Source: Microbacterium sp. LWO12-1.2 (lineage in GTDB: Bacteria > Actinomycetota > Actinomycetes > Actinomycetales > Microbacteriaceae). From it: a stretch of DNA of 64,000 nt. The DNA is taken from the NCBI RefSeq assembly GCF_040675875.1, contig NZ_JBEGII010000001.1, forward strand, positions 3,038,001 to 3,102,000. The letters run 5' to 3'. Below, in pieces: positions 33,325-42,606 of the stretch (its first letter is position 1; every line of letters begins with the position of its first letter). The translations under genes and the position numbers were made by a program. The notes beneath the pieces were generated by a model. It saw nothing but the letters and a program-made list of their open reading frames with translations. It was not told the DNA's origin and did no database searches.

Positions 33325-34542
33325 TCAGACGCGAACAGCCCCTTCCGGCATCGGGGTGCCCACGACCGCGGGCAACGTCGCGAACGCCTGCGCAAGGTCG
33401 TCGATCAGGTCGTCGACGTTCTCGAGGCCGATCGAGAGGCGCAGCACGTCAGCGGCCGGTCGCGCCTCGGGCGGCACCGGCCGGTGGGTGAGCGCCGCCG
33501 GATGCTGGATCAGCGAATCCACGCCTCCCAGCGACACGGCGTGCGTGAACAGCGTCGTCGCCGTCGTGACAGCGGATGCCGCGGCGTACCCGCCCTGCAT
33601 CCGCATCGCGATCATCGCGCCGGTCCCGCGCATCTGCCGCGCGAGGATGCCGTGCGGATCGCCGTCGAGTCCCGGATAGAACACCTCGGCGACCTCGGGC
33701 CTGTCGATCAGCCACTGCACGACCCGGCGCGCGTTCTCCTGCTGCTGGCGCATCCGCACCGGCAGCGTGGTGAGGCCCCGGTGCAGCAGGTAGGCGCCGA
33801 GCGGATGCAGCAGCCCACCCGTCACCGCCCGCACCCGGCGCAACGCCTCGGCGGTCTGCTCGCTGCACGCGACCACGCCCGCGATCACGTCGCCGTGTCC
33901 TCCCAGGTACTTGGTGGCGCTGTGCAGCGACATCGCCGCACCCAGATCGATCGGGTTCTGCAGCACCGGGGTCGCGAAGGTGTTGTCGACGACCACGGGC
34001 ACCGCGCCGGCCTGGCGCACGACGTCCGCGATGTCGGCGAGCTCGAGCGTGGGGTTGGCCGGCGTCTCCAGCACGACCAGTCCGGTGTCGGGGCGGATGC
34101 TGGCCGCAACCTCGTCCGGGTGGCAGTAGGTCGTCTCGACGCCGAGCAGACCAGAACCCAGGAGGTGATCGGTGCCCCCGTAGAGCGGGCGGACGGCCAC
34201 CACGTGCCGCAGCCCGGTCGCACCGGTGTGCGCGAGGATCACCGCGGTCATCGCCGCCATCCCCGACGCGAACGCGACCGACGCCTCGGCGTGCTCGAGC
34301 TCGGCGAGCGCCTCCTCGAACCGGGCGACGGTCGGGTTCCACAGCCGTGCGTAGACCATGCTGCCGTCTGCCGGCGGTCGCCCACCGGTCGCCATCGCCT
34401 CGTACGAGTCGCCTCCGCGCTCGATGTCCGGCAGCGGATTGGTGGTCGACAGGTCGATCGGCAGCGCGTGGACCCCCAGACCCTCGAGGTCGGAGCGGCC
34501 GCTGTGCACGGCGACGGTGTCAGGATGCAGCGGTGCAGTCAT
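33325..34542 (-). CDS. Cys/Met-metabolism PLP enzyme (cystathionine gamma-synthase type)
   Basis: 405 aa from the ATG at 34540-34542. The PLP lysine is K211 in SLHSATKYLGGHGD. YARLWNPTVARFEEALAELE (about 64-83) and VVLETPANPTLE (about 156-167) are family motifs. The cysteine typical of methionine gamma-lyase is Gly here (LYGGTDHLL), so gamma-synthase or gamma-lyase on cystathionine or homoserine esters is more likely. It is divergent from an Lrp regulator whose operator-like palindrome lies in between, so Lrp probably controls it. Confidence 0.86.
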   Translation of the reverse strand: MTAPLHPDTVAVHSGRSDLEGLGVHALPIDLSTTNPLPDIERGGDSYEAMATGGRPPADGSMVYARLWNPTVARFEEALAELEHAEASVAFASGMAAMTAVILAHTGATGLRHVVAVRPLYGGTDHLLGSGLLGVETTYCHPDEVAASIRPDTGLVVLETPANPTLELADIADVVRQAGAVPVVVDNTFATPVLQNPIDLGAAMSLHSATKYLGGHGDVIAGVVACSEQTAEALRRVRAVTGGLLHPLGAYLLHRGLTTLPVRMRQQQENARRVVQWLIDRPEVAEVFYPGLDGDPHGILARQMRGTGAMIAMRMQGGYAAASAVTTATTLFTHAVSLGGVDSLIQHPAALTHRPVPPEARPAADVLRLSIGLENVDDLIDDLAQAFATLPAVVGTPMPEGAVRV

Positions 34543-34576
34543 GCCTCCACGTTGCCGGAATCCCGGTTTCAACGCA

Positions 34577-34614
34577 GAGAATCGACAGCATCCGCCAGAG
34601 AAATCGTGATTCTC
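34577..34614. promoter_or_regulatory. Putative Lrp operator between divergent genes
   Basis: GAGAATC (34577-34583) and GATTCTC (34608-34614) form an inverted repeat 24 bp apart in the only regulatory space between the PLP enzyme and the Lrp gene. Lrp-family sites are A/T-containing palindromes of this kind. Confidence 0.45.
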
Positions 34615-34654
34615 GCTATTCTGAGCAGGATTCGGCATCCGAGGAGGGATGACA

Positions 34655-35173
34655 TTGGCGAAAGCGCAAGGCACACCGCTCGACGAGATCGACCTCGAGC
34701 TCCTGGCCGTCCTCACCCACGACGCGGACATCACGAACAAGGCGCTCGCGCACCGCCTGAACCTCGCCGAATCGACCTGCGCGCACCGCGTGAGGTCGCT
34801 GCGCGAGCGCGGCATCATCCGCGACACCCGCATCCGTCTCGATGAGGCCGCCGTCGGCTTCCCGCTGCAGGCGATCATCAAGGTGCGCCTCGCCAACCAC
34901 ACCGGGCAGAAGGTCACCGCGCTGTTCGACGCGCTCGCGAGCATCCCGCGCGTGCTGCAGGTGTTCCATGTCGCCGGGGTCGACGACTTCCTCGTGCACG
35001 TCGCGGTGCAGGATGCCACGGCGCTGCGCGACATCGTGCTCGAGCACATCACGGTGCACTCTGTCGTGCGCGGCACCGAGACGCAGCTGGTGTTCGAGCT
35101 GCGCGATGGCGTCGGCCTCCTCCCCCGCTACGTGCGGGAGGATGGACTGCACGCCAGCAAGGGAGCATCATGA
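34655..35173 (+). CDS. Lrp/AsnC-family regulator
   Basis: 172 aa if started at TTG 34655, which is 6 bp after GGAGGG. The ATG at 34649 touches that ribosome site and is less likely. N-terminal HTH (LAHRLNLAESTCAHRVRSLR, about 32-51) and a C-terminal RAM domain (LQVFHVAGVDDFLVHVAV, about 108-126). Such proteins sense amino acids. It is divergent from the PLP enzyme and overlaps the acyl-CoA synthetase gene (ATGA). Confidence 0.88.
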   Translation: MAKAQGTPLDEIDLELLAVLTHDADITNKALAHRLNLAESTCAHRVRSLRERGIIRDTRIRLDEAAVGFPLQAIIKVRLANHTGQKVTALFDALASIPRVLQVFHVAGVDDFLVHVAVQDATALRDIVLEHITVHSVVRGTETQLVFELRDGVGLLPRYVREDGLHASKGAS

Positions 35174-36885
35174 GCCGCAGTGCCACCGCCGCCACGCAGA
35201 CCATCCGTGAGATGCGCGACTTCCTGTTCGCGAACGCGACCGACTACGACGCGGCACGCGCCGGATTCGCATGGCCGCAGGTCGACGAGTTCAACTTCGC
35301 GCTCGAGTGGTTCGACGTCGTCGCCGCTGAGAACCCCGACCGTCCTGCCGTGCAGATCGTGTCGGCCGACCTCAGCCTGCAGGCCTGGACCTACGGCGAG
35401 CTCTCCGCGCGCTCCGACCAGGTCGCCGCCTGGCTGACCGGCCTCGGCATCCGCCGTGGCGATCACGTGATCGTGATGCTCGGCAACACGATCGAACTGT
35501 GGGAGGTCATGCTCGCGATCACGAAGATCGGCGCGGTGTCGATCCCGACCTCGACCCTGCTCTCAGCATCCGATCTCGCCTACCGCATCGAGCACGGCCG
35601 CGCCCGCTCCGTCGTGACGCTGGGGTCGCTGAGCGACCGGCTGGCGGGCATCGACGACGGCATCCTGCGCGTCGGCGTCGGCGACGGCATCCCCTCCGGA
35701 TGGGCACGCTTCACCGACTCGGCGAGCGCCCCGAGAGCCTTCGACCCCGATGGTCCGACCCCCGCGACCGACACCGCGCTGCTCTACTTCACCTCCGGCA
35801 CGACGAGCCGCCCCAAGCTCGTGCAGCACACGCACGTCTCCTATCCGGTCGGACACCTGTCGACCATGTGGTGGCTCGGTGTGCGACCCGACGACGTGCA
35901 CCTCAACATCTCCTCCCCCGGGTGGGCCAAGCACGCCTGGTCGAGCTTCTACTCCCCGTTCCTCGCCGAGGCGACCGTGTTCGTCTACAACTACGACCGC
36001 TTCGACGCGAACACGCTCATGCAGGTCATGGACACGCACCACGTCTCGACGTTCTGCGCCCCGCCGACCGTCTGGCGGATGCTGATCCAGGCCGACCTCG
36101 CCCACCTCACCCACCCGCCGCGCGAACTCGTGGGCGCGGGCGAGCCGCTCAACCCCGAGGTCATCGACCGCGTGCGTGACGCGTGGGGCGGCACGATCCG
36201 CGACGGGTTCGGCCAGACCGAGATGACCGCGTGCATCGGAAACTCCCCTGGGCAGACCGTGAAGGTCGGCTCGATGGGCCACCCACTGCCCGGCTATCCC
36301 GTGGTGCTGCTCGACCCGGTCACCGGAGCCGTCATCGACGGAGAGGGCGAGGGCGAGATCGCGCTCGACCTCACCGGCGCACCCCTCGGCCTCATGGCGG
36401 GGTACTACGACGACCCCGAGAAGACAGCGGAGTCCCGCGTCGGCGGCTACCACCACACCGGCGACATCGCCGCGCGCGACGCCGACGGCTATCTGACCTA
36501 CATCGGCCGCGCCGACGACGTGTTCAAGGCATCCGACTACAAGATCTCACCGTTCGAGCTCGAGTCCGTGCTGCTCGAGCACGAGCTCGTGATCGAGGCG
36601 GCCGTCATCCCGAGCCCGGACCCCACACGCCTCTCGGTGCCGAAGGCCTACGTGTGCCTGCATCCGGATGCCACCGCCGACGACGCCGACGCCGCCCGCG
36701 CGATCTTCACGTATGCCCACGACCGCCTGTCGTCGCATCTGTGGGTGCGGATCATCGAGTTCGTGCCCGAACTGCCGAAGACCATCTCGGGCAAGATCCG
36801 TCGGGTCGAACTGCGCGCCCGCGAGGCTGCTCGAGTGGAGTCCGGCGACGACGCGGGCCAGCACCGCGACCGCGACTACCGCTGA
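35170..36885 (+). CDS. Acyl-CoA synthetase (AMP-forming, medium-chain type)
   Basis: 571 aa. ANL-superfamily motifs: P-loop LLYFTSGTTSRPKLVQHTH (about 203-221), GFGQTEMTACIG (A5, about 345-356), YHHTGDIAARDADGYLTYIG (A7-A8 hinge) and the C-terminal lysine in PKTISGKIRR (about 537-546). It makes acyl-AMP and then acyl-CoA. SSPGWAKHAWSSFYSPF is characteristic of medium-chain/MACS enzymes. It is translationally coupled to the Lrp regulator, so a 2-oxo acid or short acid from amino-acid breakdown could be the fuel (inference). Confidence 0.88.
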   Translation: MSRSATAATQTIREMRDFLFANATDYDAARAGFAWPQVDEFNFALEWFDVVAAENPDRPAVQIVSADLSLQAWTYGELSARSDQVAAWLTGLGIRRGDHVIVMLGNTIELWEVMLAITKIGAVSIPTSTLLSASDLAYRIEHGRARSVVTLGSLSDRLAGIDDGILRVGVGDGIPSGWARFTDSASAPRAFDPDGPTPATDTALLYFTSGTTSRPKLVQHTHVSYPVGHLSTMWWLGVRPDDVHLNISSPGWAKHAWSSFYSPFLAEATVFVYNYDRFDANTLMQVMDTHHVSTFCAPPTVWRMLIQADLAHLTHPPRELVGAGEPLNPEVIDRVRDAWGGTIRDGFGQTEMTACIGNSPGQTVKVGSMGHPLPGYPVVLLDPVTGAVIDGEGEGEIALDLTGAPLGLMAGYYDDPEKTAESRVGGYHHTGDIAARDADGYLTYIGRADDVFKASDYKISPFELESVLLEHELVIEAAVIPSPDPTRLSVPKAYVCLHPDATADDADAARAIFTYAHDRLSSHLWVRIIEFVPELPKTISGKIRRVELRAREAARVESGDDAGQHRDRDYR

Positions 36886-36992
36886 CCGCGCTCACAACTT
36901 TTCTGCCGCACGCTGCGTCACTTCCGGGTTCCCCCCGACTCATTACCCCTGTGAAGACGATATTCGTCCGAATCGAAGGGGAGTTTGATCCG

Positions 36993-37778
36993 ATGAAGAA
37001 GAAAGACGCAGCAGTGCCGGAGGGCGGCCTGTCTCGCAGAACCGTTGTTCAGGGCGCGGCGTGGTCGTTGCCCGTGATCGCCGCCGCCGTATCCACACCG
37101 ATCGCCGCGGCATCGTTGTTGTGCACCGCAGCCATCAGCACGACCACCGCGACATACACGCGCCTGAGTGCCACGTCGGCGGTGTTCACCTGGGCCAATC
37201 TGTTCGGCGACGGCAAGGACTTCACGCTGACGCTGACGGCCGTGCCCAACGGTGCCACGAACATGACCATCAACTCCACGAACAACTTCGTTCTGGATTC
37301 CGGCACGCAAGGCGGGGAGGCCCAGCCCAGCGTGCGACTGTCGCTCGACACGGCCGACCTCCGGAACATCGGCGGCGGTGAACGGGTGACGTTCAGCTTC
37401 GCGCTCGACGGCGCTCCCGCCACGGTCGACACCCTGTCGTACAAGATCAAGGACATCGACGGTTTCCAAGCGGTGGACGGCCTCGGCGGCGCGGAGCGCG
37501 TCTACGTGTCGGAGGGCACCGGCACCTACAACACCGACTGGATCCGGGGTCAGGGGACCAGCGCCAACCCGTGGCGCCCCTTCACCGGCTCGCCGAACGT
37601 CGAAGTCATCCCCACCAGCGCCGCCGGCAATGTCACCGTCACGGCTCCGGCGGTCAGCGCGTTCGATCTCACCTTCGTCGCCAACAACTCGGGGCGCGCC
37701 GTGGGCGATCGACCGAACCAGAACATCTGGGTCGGCCCGTTCAGCTTCACCGCGCTGAATCCGGCCTGCGCGGTGTGA
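36993..37778 (+). CDS. Tat-exported protein of unknown function
   Basis: 261 aa from the ATG at 36993 with AAGGGGAG 9 bp upstream. The N-terminus MKKKDAAVPEGGLSRRTVVQ carries a twin-arginine motif followed by a hydrophobic stretch ending about residue 42 (PIAAAS). The mature part is Thr/Asn/Gly-rich, predicted all beta, with two Cys at its ends. It resembles secreted surface proteins without a known family. A strong terminator follows immediately. Confidence 0.75.
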   Translation: MKKKDAAVPEGGLSRRTVVQGAAWSLPVIAAAVSTPIAAASLLCTAAISTTTATYTRLSATSAVFTWANLFGDGKDFTLTLTAVPNGATNMTINSTNNFVLDSGTQGGEAQPSVRLSLDTADLRNIGGGERVTFSFALDGAPATVDTLSYKIKDIDGFQAVDGLGGAERVYVSEGTGTYNTDWIRGQGTSANPWRPFTGSPNVEVIPTSAAGNVTVTAPAVSAFDLTFVANNSGRAVGDRPNQNIWVGPFSFTALNPACAV

Positions 37779-37784
37779 CGCACG

Positions 37785-37819
37785 GAGAGCCCCGCAGGAC
37801 ATGCTCCTGCGGGGCTCTC
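37785..37819 (+). terminator. Hairpin terminator of the Tat-exported protein gene
   Basis: Perfect 15-bp stem (37785-37799 with 37805-37819) and a 5-base loop, starting 6 bp after the stop. Only a weak T-run follows (TCGTGT). Confidence 0.75.
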
Positions 37820-37829
37820 TCGTGTCCTC

Positions 37830-37926
37830 GTTCACAACTCCTCAAGAATCAGCGGACGGGGTCGTCCGGAGCCCGGGAACGCGGCCCGACCAGCGCCGAG
37901 GCCTGTGTCCTTGAGGAGTTGTGAAC
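37830..37926. repeat. Palindromic element, family B, copy 3 (97 bp)
   Basis: The terminal arms GTTCACAACTCCTCAAG are perfect over 17 bp. Inside is a second stem around CGGACG/CGTCCG. It lies between convergent genes, directly after a hairpin terminator. Confidence 0.85.
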
Positions 37927-37941
37927 CGAAAGCGGGAGCTC

Positions 37942-38343
37942 TCAGGGCGTCGAGACGACCGGGATCGCCGACGTCACCGGAGACGACTTCGCCGACGACA
38001 CGAGCGGCGACGTGACGGCCACCGGTGCAGTGACGGGTCGCCGCGACGGGCGTCCACCGTCGGCGACGTTCACGATCGCACGCACCACGCTCCCGAGCAC
38101 CAGCATCGCGGCGAGCGCGGCCCCCGAAGCGATCAGCGGCAGCCACTGATTCGCGAACGATGCGGTGAAACTCAGCAGCGCGAACGGGATCCACATCCCC
38201 ACAGCGCCGCCGATGAGCCCCCCGGCCCCTCGCATGATCGCGATTCCCGCAACGATCGCGCACAGTGCCGCCAGCACGGCTCCGATGACGCCGATCGGCA
38301 CCAACACTGCGGCCAATTCGTTGGCCACTCTCAATGTCGTCAT
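37942..38343 (-). CDS. Small membrane protein of unknown function
   Basis: 133 aa with three predicted helices (about 8-35, 40-62, 67-92) and a Ser/Thr/Pro/Val-rich tail of 40 residues. There is no recognised domain. The open frame, its composition and its isolated position between a family B element and a MATE gene support it as real. Confidence 0.65.
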   Translation of the reverse strand: MTTLRVANELAAVLVPIGVIGAVLAALCAIVAGIAIMRGAGGLIGGAVGMWIPFALLSFTASFANQWLPLIASGAALAAMLVLGSVVRAIVNVADGGRPSRRPVTAPVAVTSPLVSSAKSSPVTSAIPVVSTP

Positions 38344-38472
38344 GATGACCCCCCGGTCTGCGGAACATCCGCATACTTCACACTATGAAAGTGTCCGGGA
38401 TAAGCCATCCGTCTCAGGTGCGACACGCATCATCCTGCAGGAGGATCTTTTCCGCACACCCTGTTGACGGCG

Positions 38473-39969
38473 TCAGCGGCGGGCGCCGCGTTTCGGCCGG
38501 GTGAGCGCCAGACGCCGCAGGCGTGACGTGCGGATGACCGGCACGGACTGCGTGATCACGGCATCGACGACCATCGAACCGTCGGTCGGCCCCACGATCG
38601 CGATCGCCGAGGTCTCGGTCGCATCGATCGGATCCACGGGCATGCGTCCGAGCGCCCGGTGCGCGCGCACGTATGCGGGCACCAGCAGCACGATCGCCCC
38701 CACCCACGCCAGCGGATTGCTGAGCGCGACGCCGGTGAAGCCGTAGATCGCGCCGAGCACCACGGCCGCGCCCACGCGCATCACGAGCTCGATCACTCCG
38801 GTGACCGTCGGCACCAGTGTGTGGCCGAGACCCTGCAGTGCACCGCGGAGCACGAAGAGCATGCCGAGCGCCCAGTAGCCGCATCCGTTCACGATCAGCA
38901 TGAGGTGTGCGAGCTCGACGACGTCATCGGACCCCTCGCCGATGAACAGACGCACCATCGGAGCCCCGAAGGCGATGAGCAGACCACCGAGCACGACGCC
39001 CGCGATGATCGCCATCCACGTCGCCTCGACCACACCTCGACGGATGCGATCGGGCCGGCGTCCACCATGGTTCTGTGCCGCATACATCGAGACCGCGAGG
39101 CCGAGCGAGGAGAGCAGTGCGACCGCGAGGCTGTCGACGCGCGATCCCGTCGTGTAGGCGGCGACCGCGTCTGCACCCTGGGTGTTCAGCGCCACCTGCA
39201 CGGTGAGCGTGCCGATCGCGATGATCGACGCCTGGAAGCCCATGGGCAGTCCGAGGCGCAGGTGCTCGGCGAAGTCCGCGCGGGTGATGCGCCAGTCCGC
39301 GCGGCGCAGGTGCAGCATCGGGAGCCGGCGACGCACGAACTCCAGGCACAGCACCACCGACACGGCCTGCGCGATCACCGTGGCGAGGGCGGCACCGCCG
39401 ACGCCCCACTCCAGCGGGCCGACCATGAGCACCACGAGTCCGACGTTCAGTGCGCACGACACCGTCAGGAACACCAGCGGGGTGCGCGAATCGCCGATCG
39501 CACGGATGATCGCCGAGAGGTAGTTGAAGAACATCGTCGCGCCGGCGCCGAGGAAGCTGATCTGCGTGAAGACGGTGGCCTCGGCCATGAGCTCAGGAGG
39601 CGTCTGCAGCAGGGCAAGGAGCGGCTCGGCGATCAGCGGCGCACCGACCATGAGCACGACGCTCGTGATGCCGCTGAGCACGACGCCGGTCGCGACCGAG
39701 CGGCGCACCGCATCGTCATCGCGCGCGCCGAACGCCTGCGCGATCGGGATCGCGAATCCGCTGGTCAGTCCCCAGGCGAAGCCGAGCAGGAGGAAGAGCA
39801 ACGCGCCGGTCGCGCCGACCGCGGCCAGCGAATCCACACCGAGGTGGCGCCCCACGACGATGGCGTCGGCGAACTGGTACAGCTGCTGCACCACGTTGCC
39901 GAGCAGGAGTGGGATGGAGAAGGCAAGGATGACACGCCACGGGCGGCCCGTGGTGAGGGAGGTGGCCAT
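38473..39969 (-). CDS. MATE-family efflux transporter
   Basis: 498 aa with twelve membrane helices in two bundles. Start MATSLTTGRPWRVILAFSIP, then LLGNVVQQLYQFADAIVVGR, the usual first-helix signature of NorM/DinF-like exporters. Expels cationic drugs or metabolites in exchange for protons or sodium. The C-terminal 60 residues are cytosolic and basic. A hairpin at 40079-40113 ends the upstream gene, so it likely has its own promoter. Confidence 0.9.
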   Translation of the reverse strand: MATSLTTGRPWRVILAFSIPLLLGNVVQQLYQFADAIVVGRHLGVDSLAAVGATGALLFLLLGFAWGLTSGFAIPIAQAFGARDDDAVRRSVATGVVLSGITSVVLMVGAPLIAEPLLALLQTPPELMAEATVFTQISFLGAGATMFFNYLSAIIRAIGDSRTPLVFLTVSCALNVGLVVLMVGPLEWGVGGAALATVIAQAVSVVLCLEFVRRRLPMLHLRRADWRITRADFAEHLRLGLPMGFQASIIAIGTLTVQVALNTQGADAVAAYTTGSRVDSLAVALLSSLGLAVSMYAAQNHGGRRPDRIRRGVVEATWMAIIAGVVLGGLLIAFGAPMVRLFIGEGSDDVVELAHLMLIVNGCGYWALGMLFVLRGALQGLGHTLVPTVTGVIELVMRVGAAVVLGAIYGFTGVALSNPLAWVGAIVLLVPAYVRAHRALGRMPVDPIDATETSAIAIVGPTDGSMVVDAVITQSVPVIRTSRLRRLALTRPKRGARR

Positions 39970-40078
39970 GAGGAGGAGCTCGCAGGACTGGAGTGCGGAT
40001 CGGGGGAAGGCACCAAGCCTATCGAATCGATTCGGTCCCTGTCATCCATTGGTTTCCAGGCTGGGCCTTCCGGATGCG

Positions 40079-40113
40079 GAGAGGCACCCTCTCCCCACGG
40101 GAAGGTGCCTCTC
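40079..40113 (-). terminator. Hairpin between DUF2871 and MATE genes
   Basis: GAGAGGCACC pairs with GGTGCCTCTC across a 15-base loop, 24 bp past the stop of the DUF2871 gene. No U-tract is visible. Confidence 0.5.
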
Positions 40114-40137
40114 CGCGATCGGAGCGAACGGAGGCGA

Positions 40138-40578
40138 TCAGACGACGACGGCGGGGGCTGCGGCCGGGGCTGAGGCGACCAGGCGCGTGCGCAGGGCGAG
40201 GAAGAGCAGGATCATCCCGGCGGTGAGGAGTATGTGGCCGAGCCCCGCAATACCGGCGATCATCTTCGACGACTCCAGGCCGAGCACCGTGAGGCACCCG
40301 TGCCAGACCATCATCGCGGAGGTCAGTACGAGACCGGCGATGTAGGTCCAGAAGAACCAGCCGAACAGGCGGCTCTGCGACAGCGCGAACTGCTTCTCGA
40401 GCAGCAGCACGATCAGCAGCACGACGAACCCGAGCACGAGCAGGTGCGTGTGCACCAGGCCCAGCTGCGTCGAAGCCCCCTCGGGGAAGTCGTTGAGCTT
40501 GGTGAACTCCCGGTAGAAGAGTCCGGAGGCGACCCCGGCCACCATGGAGGCGAACGCGGCGTAGAACAGTCTGCGCAT
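40138..40578 (-). CDS. DUF2871 family membrane protein
   Basis: 146 aa with four membrane helices. HTHLLVLGFVVLLIVLLLEK (helix 2, with two His) and MMVWHGCLTVLGLE before helix 4 fit DUF2871, whose histidines suggest heme or metal binding. No biochemical role is known. It follows the response-regulator gene on the same strand after 94 bp. Confidence 0.78.
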   Translation of the reverse strand: MRRLFYAAFASMVAGVASGLFYREFTKLNDFPEGASTQLGLVHTHLLVLGFVVLLIVLLLEKQFALSQSRLFGWFFWTYIAGLVLTSAMMVWHGCLTVLGLESSKMIAGIAGLGHILLTAGMILLFLALRTRLVASAPAAAPAVVV

Positions 40579-40672
40579 CAGATTCCTTTCGATCTGATTC
40601 CAGCCTCGGCGTCGCGGGCAGATCCGGGATCCATCGAACGGTGGAGATGCGGATGCGGCCGGGCCGCTGCAC

Positions 40673-41296
40673 TCAGATCAGACCGGACTCACGGGCGATG
40701 GCGAGCGCGCGGGCGCGACTGTCGGCACCCAGCTTCTCGAACACGTGCACCAGGTGCGTCTTGACCGTCGCCTCGGTGACGAAGAGGGTCTTCGCGATCT
40801 CGCGGTTCGACGACCCGGTGTCGAGCAGGCGCAGCACATCGAGCTCGCGCTCGGTGAGCCGCACCCGCGGCGCCCGCATGACCTGCACGACCCGTTCACT
40901 CAGTTCCGGTGTCAGCACGAGCCCTCCCGCGGCGGCCTGCCGGATCGCGCGGACGATGTCTTCCGGAGCGATGTCCTTCAGCAGATATCCCGCCGCTCCG
41001 GCCTCGATCGCCCCCAGTATCTCCGCATCCCTGTCGAACGTCGTGAGGATGATGACGGCGGGAGCCGGGTCCTGCGCACGCAGCGCCGCGGTCGTCTGCA
41101 CCCCGTTCATCCCCTCGCCCAGGCGCAGGTCGCACAGGACGACGTCGGGGTGCAGGTGTCGGGCCAGCGCGATGGCCTCCTCGCCCGAGGCGGCTTCACC
41201 GACCACGTCGATGTCGTCACGCCGGTCGAACAACGAGCGCACGCCCGCGCGGACGATCGGATGGTCGTCGACGAGCAGCACGGTCAGCGCGGTCAT
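40673..41296 (-). CDS. NarL/LuxR-type response regulator
   Basis: 207 aa. Receiver domain (1-118) with phospho-acceptor Asp in LCDLRLGEGMNG, the DD pair in LLVDDHPIVRAG and Lys in YLLKDIAPEDI. C-terminal LuxR HTH (LTERELDVLRLLDTGSSNRE, then IAKTLFVTEATVKTHL). Start overlaps the kinase stop by 4 bp (ATGA). Likely target is the adjacent MMPL transporter (inference). Confidence 0.92.
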   Translation of the reverse strand: MTALTVLLVDDHPIVRAGVRSLFDRRDDIDVVGEAASGEEAIALARHLHPDVVLCDLRLGEGMNGVQTTAALRAQDPAPAVIILTTFDRDAEILGAIEAGAAGYLLKDIAPEDIVRAIRQAAAGGLVLTPELSERVVQVMRAPRVRLTERELDVLRLLDTGSSNREIAKTLFVTEATVKTHLVHVFEKLGADSRARALAIARESGLI

Positions 41297-42606
41297 TCCC
41301 TGTCTCCGTCCGCAACGGCCCGCACGGTCGGGATACCGCCGAGCGGGAGATGCGCCGAAAGCGCGGTCCCGTCACCCGGAGCGCTCTCGACATCGAGTCC
41401 CCCGCCGAGCTCGCGCAGCCGCGCCCGCATCGAGCGCAGTCCATAGCCGCCGCCATCCGATCCGAGGCCACCGTGTGCGGCCCATCGGGTGGCGTCGAAG
41501 CCCCTCCCGTCATCGACGATGTCGAGCCGGACCGTCTCCCCGGCATCGGCCAGCGTGACGACCACCCGCGATGCGCCCGCATGGGACCGCACGTTCGCCA
41601 GCGCCGACTGCGCCGTGCGCAGCAGCGCGACCTCGGCGTCGAGCCCCAACGACGGCAGCTGCTCGTCCGCGTGCAGGGTCGTCTCGATCCCCGTCTCATC
41701 GGTCAGCCGTTCGAGCATCCTCCCGAGCGCATCGCCGAGAGCGGTCGCCTCGAGCTCGGCGGGCATGAGCGCGTTCACGATGCGCCGGGCATCGGCCATC
41801 CCCTCCGTGGCGAGCGCCCCGATCTGCTCGAGCGTCTTCCTCGCCGGGGAGTCTCCGCTCAGCTCGACGGCCGAACGCGCCAGCATCCCGATGGAAGACA
41901 GACTCTGCGCCACGGTGTCGTGGATGTCGCGCGACACTCGCGTGCGCTCCGCGCTCGCCCCGGATTCACGCTGCGTGCGCGCGAGCTCATCCTGCAACGC
42001 TGCCATCTCCTCCTGTGTCGCGACGAGCGACGCGATCAGGCGTCGCCGTTCGCGCCCGTCACGCACCAGCTCGAGATACCCGCGCGATATCCCGAGTGCG
42101 AAGACTCCGCCCACCAGAGGCCCGATCACATTCGCATAGCTCGTCACGCCGGTGTGCAGCAGCGGGGCGGTGATGACCACCGCGAGGATCACCGCACTGA
42201 GCGGCACCGCCCAGCGCATCCGCATCACGAAACCGGCGAGCAGCCACAGCGAGAAGGCGAGCCAGACGAACTCCGGCGAGAGTGCGACCGCTCCGAGCCA
42301 GATCGCGGTCAGCCCGAGCAACCACCAGGTCGCGAGGCGTCGATCGTCGGTGCGTTCACTCAGCAGCAGCCCTCCGCCGTACCACCCGGCGAAGACGAGC
42401 GAGACGGCGACCACGACCGGAAGAGGGATGCCGTCGGATGCCGCCCGCGCCGCCCCGATCACCACGAGCACGGCGGTGATGACGGCCTGCCCGACGCGGA
42501 TCGATCCGACCAGGCTCGCCCACGTGCGCGGGGAGCGATGCGCGACGGTCGGATCGATGCGGCCGTGCGATTCAGCCCGCGTCTGCGGAGGCGGCGACTG
42601 CGGCAT
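41293..42606 (-). CDS. Sensor histidine kinase (HisKA_3, NarL partner)
   Basis: 437 aa from the ATG at 42604-42606, with AGGAGAATACGAGG upstream. About six N-terminal membrane helices (30-175) lack a large extracellular domain, so it may sense the membrane. A short coiled coil follows, then the dimerisation box SRDIHDTVAQSLSSIGML with the phospho-His (about 238), and an ATPase domain with DDGRGFD and GGYGLRSMRARL. It overlaps the MMPL gene by 35 bp and the response regulator by 4 bp, so the three form one operon. Confidence 0.9.
   Translation of the reverse strand: MPQSPPPQTRAESHGRIDPTVAHRSPRTWASLVGSIRVGQAVITAVLVVIGAARAASDGIPLPVVVAVSLVFAGWYGGGLLLSERTDDRRLATWWLLGLTAIWLGAVALSPEFVWLAFSLWLLAGFVMRMRWAVPLSAVILAVVITAPLLHTGVTSYANVIGPLVGGVFALGISRGYLELVRDGRERRRLIASLVATQEEMAALQDELARTQRESGASAERTRVSRDIHDTVAQSLSSIGMLARSAVELSGDSPARKTLEQIGALATEGMADARRIVNALMPAELEATALGDALGRMLERLTDETGIETTLHADEQLPSLGLDAEVALLRTAQSALANVRSHAGASRVVVTLADAGETVRLDIVDDGRGFDATRWAAHGGLGSDGGGYGLRSMRARLRELGGGLDVESAPGDGTALSAHLPLGGIPTVRAVADGDRE

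Noticed and set aside
36893..36905. Half of a family B element (CTCACAACTTTTCTG)
   Set aside because: No matching inverted end within 100 bp, and only eight bases match the family end.
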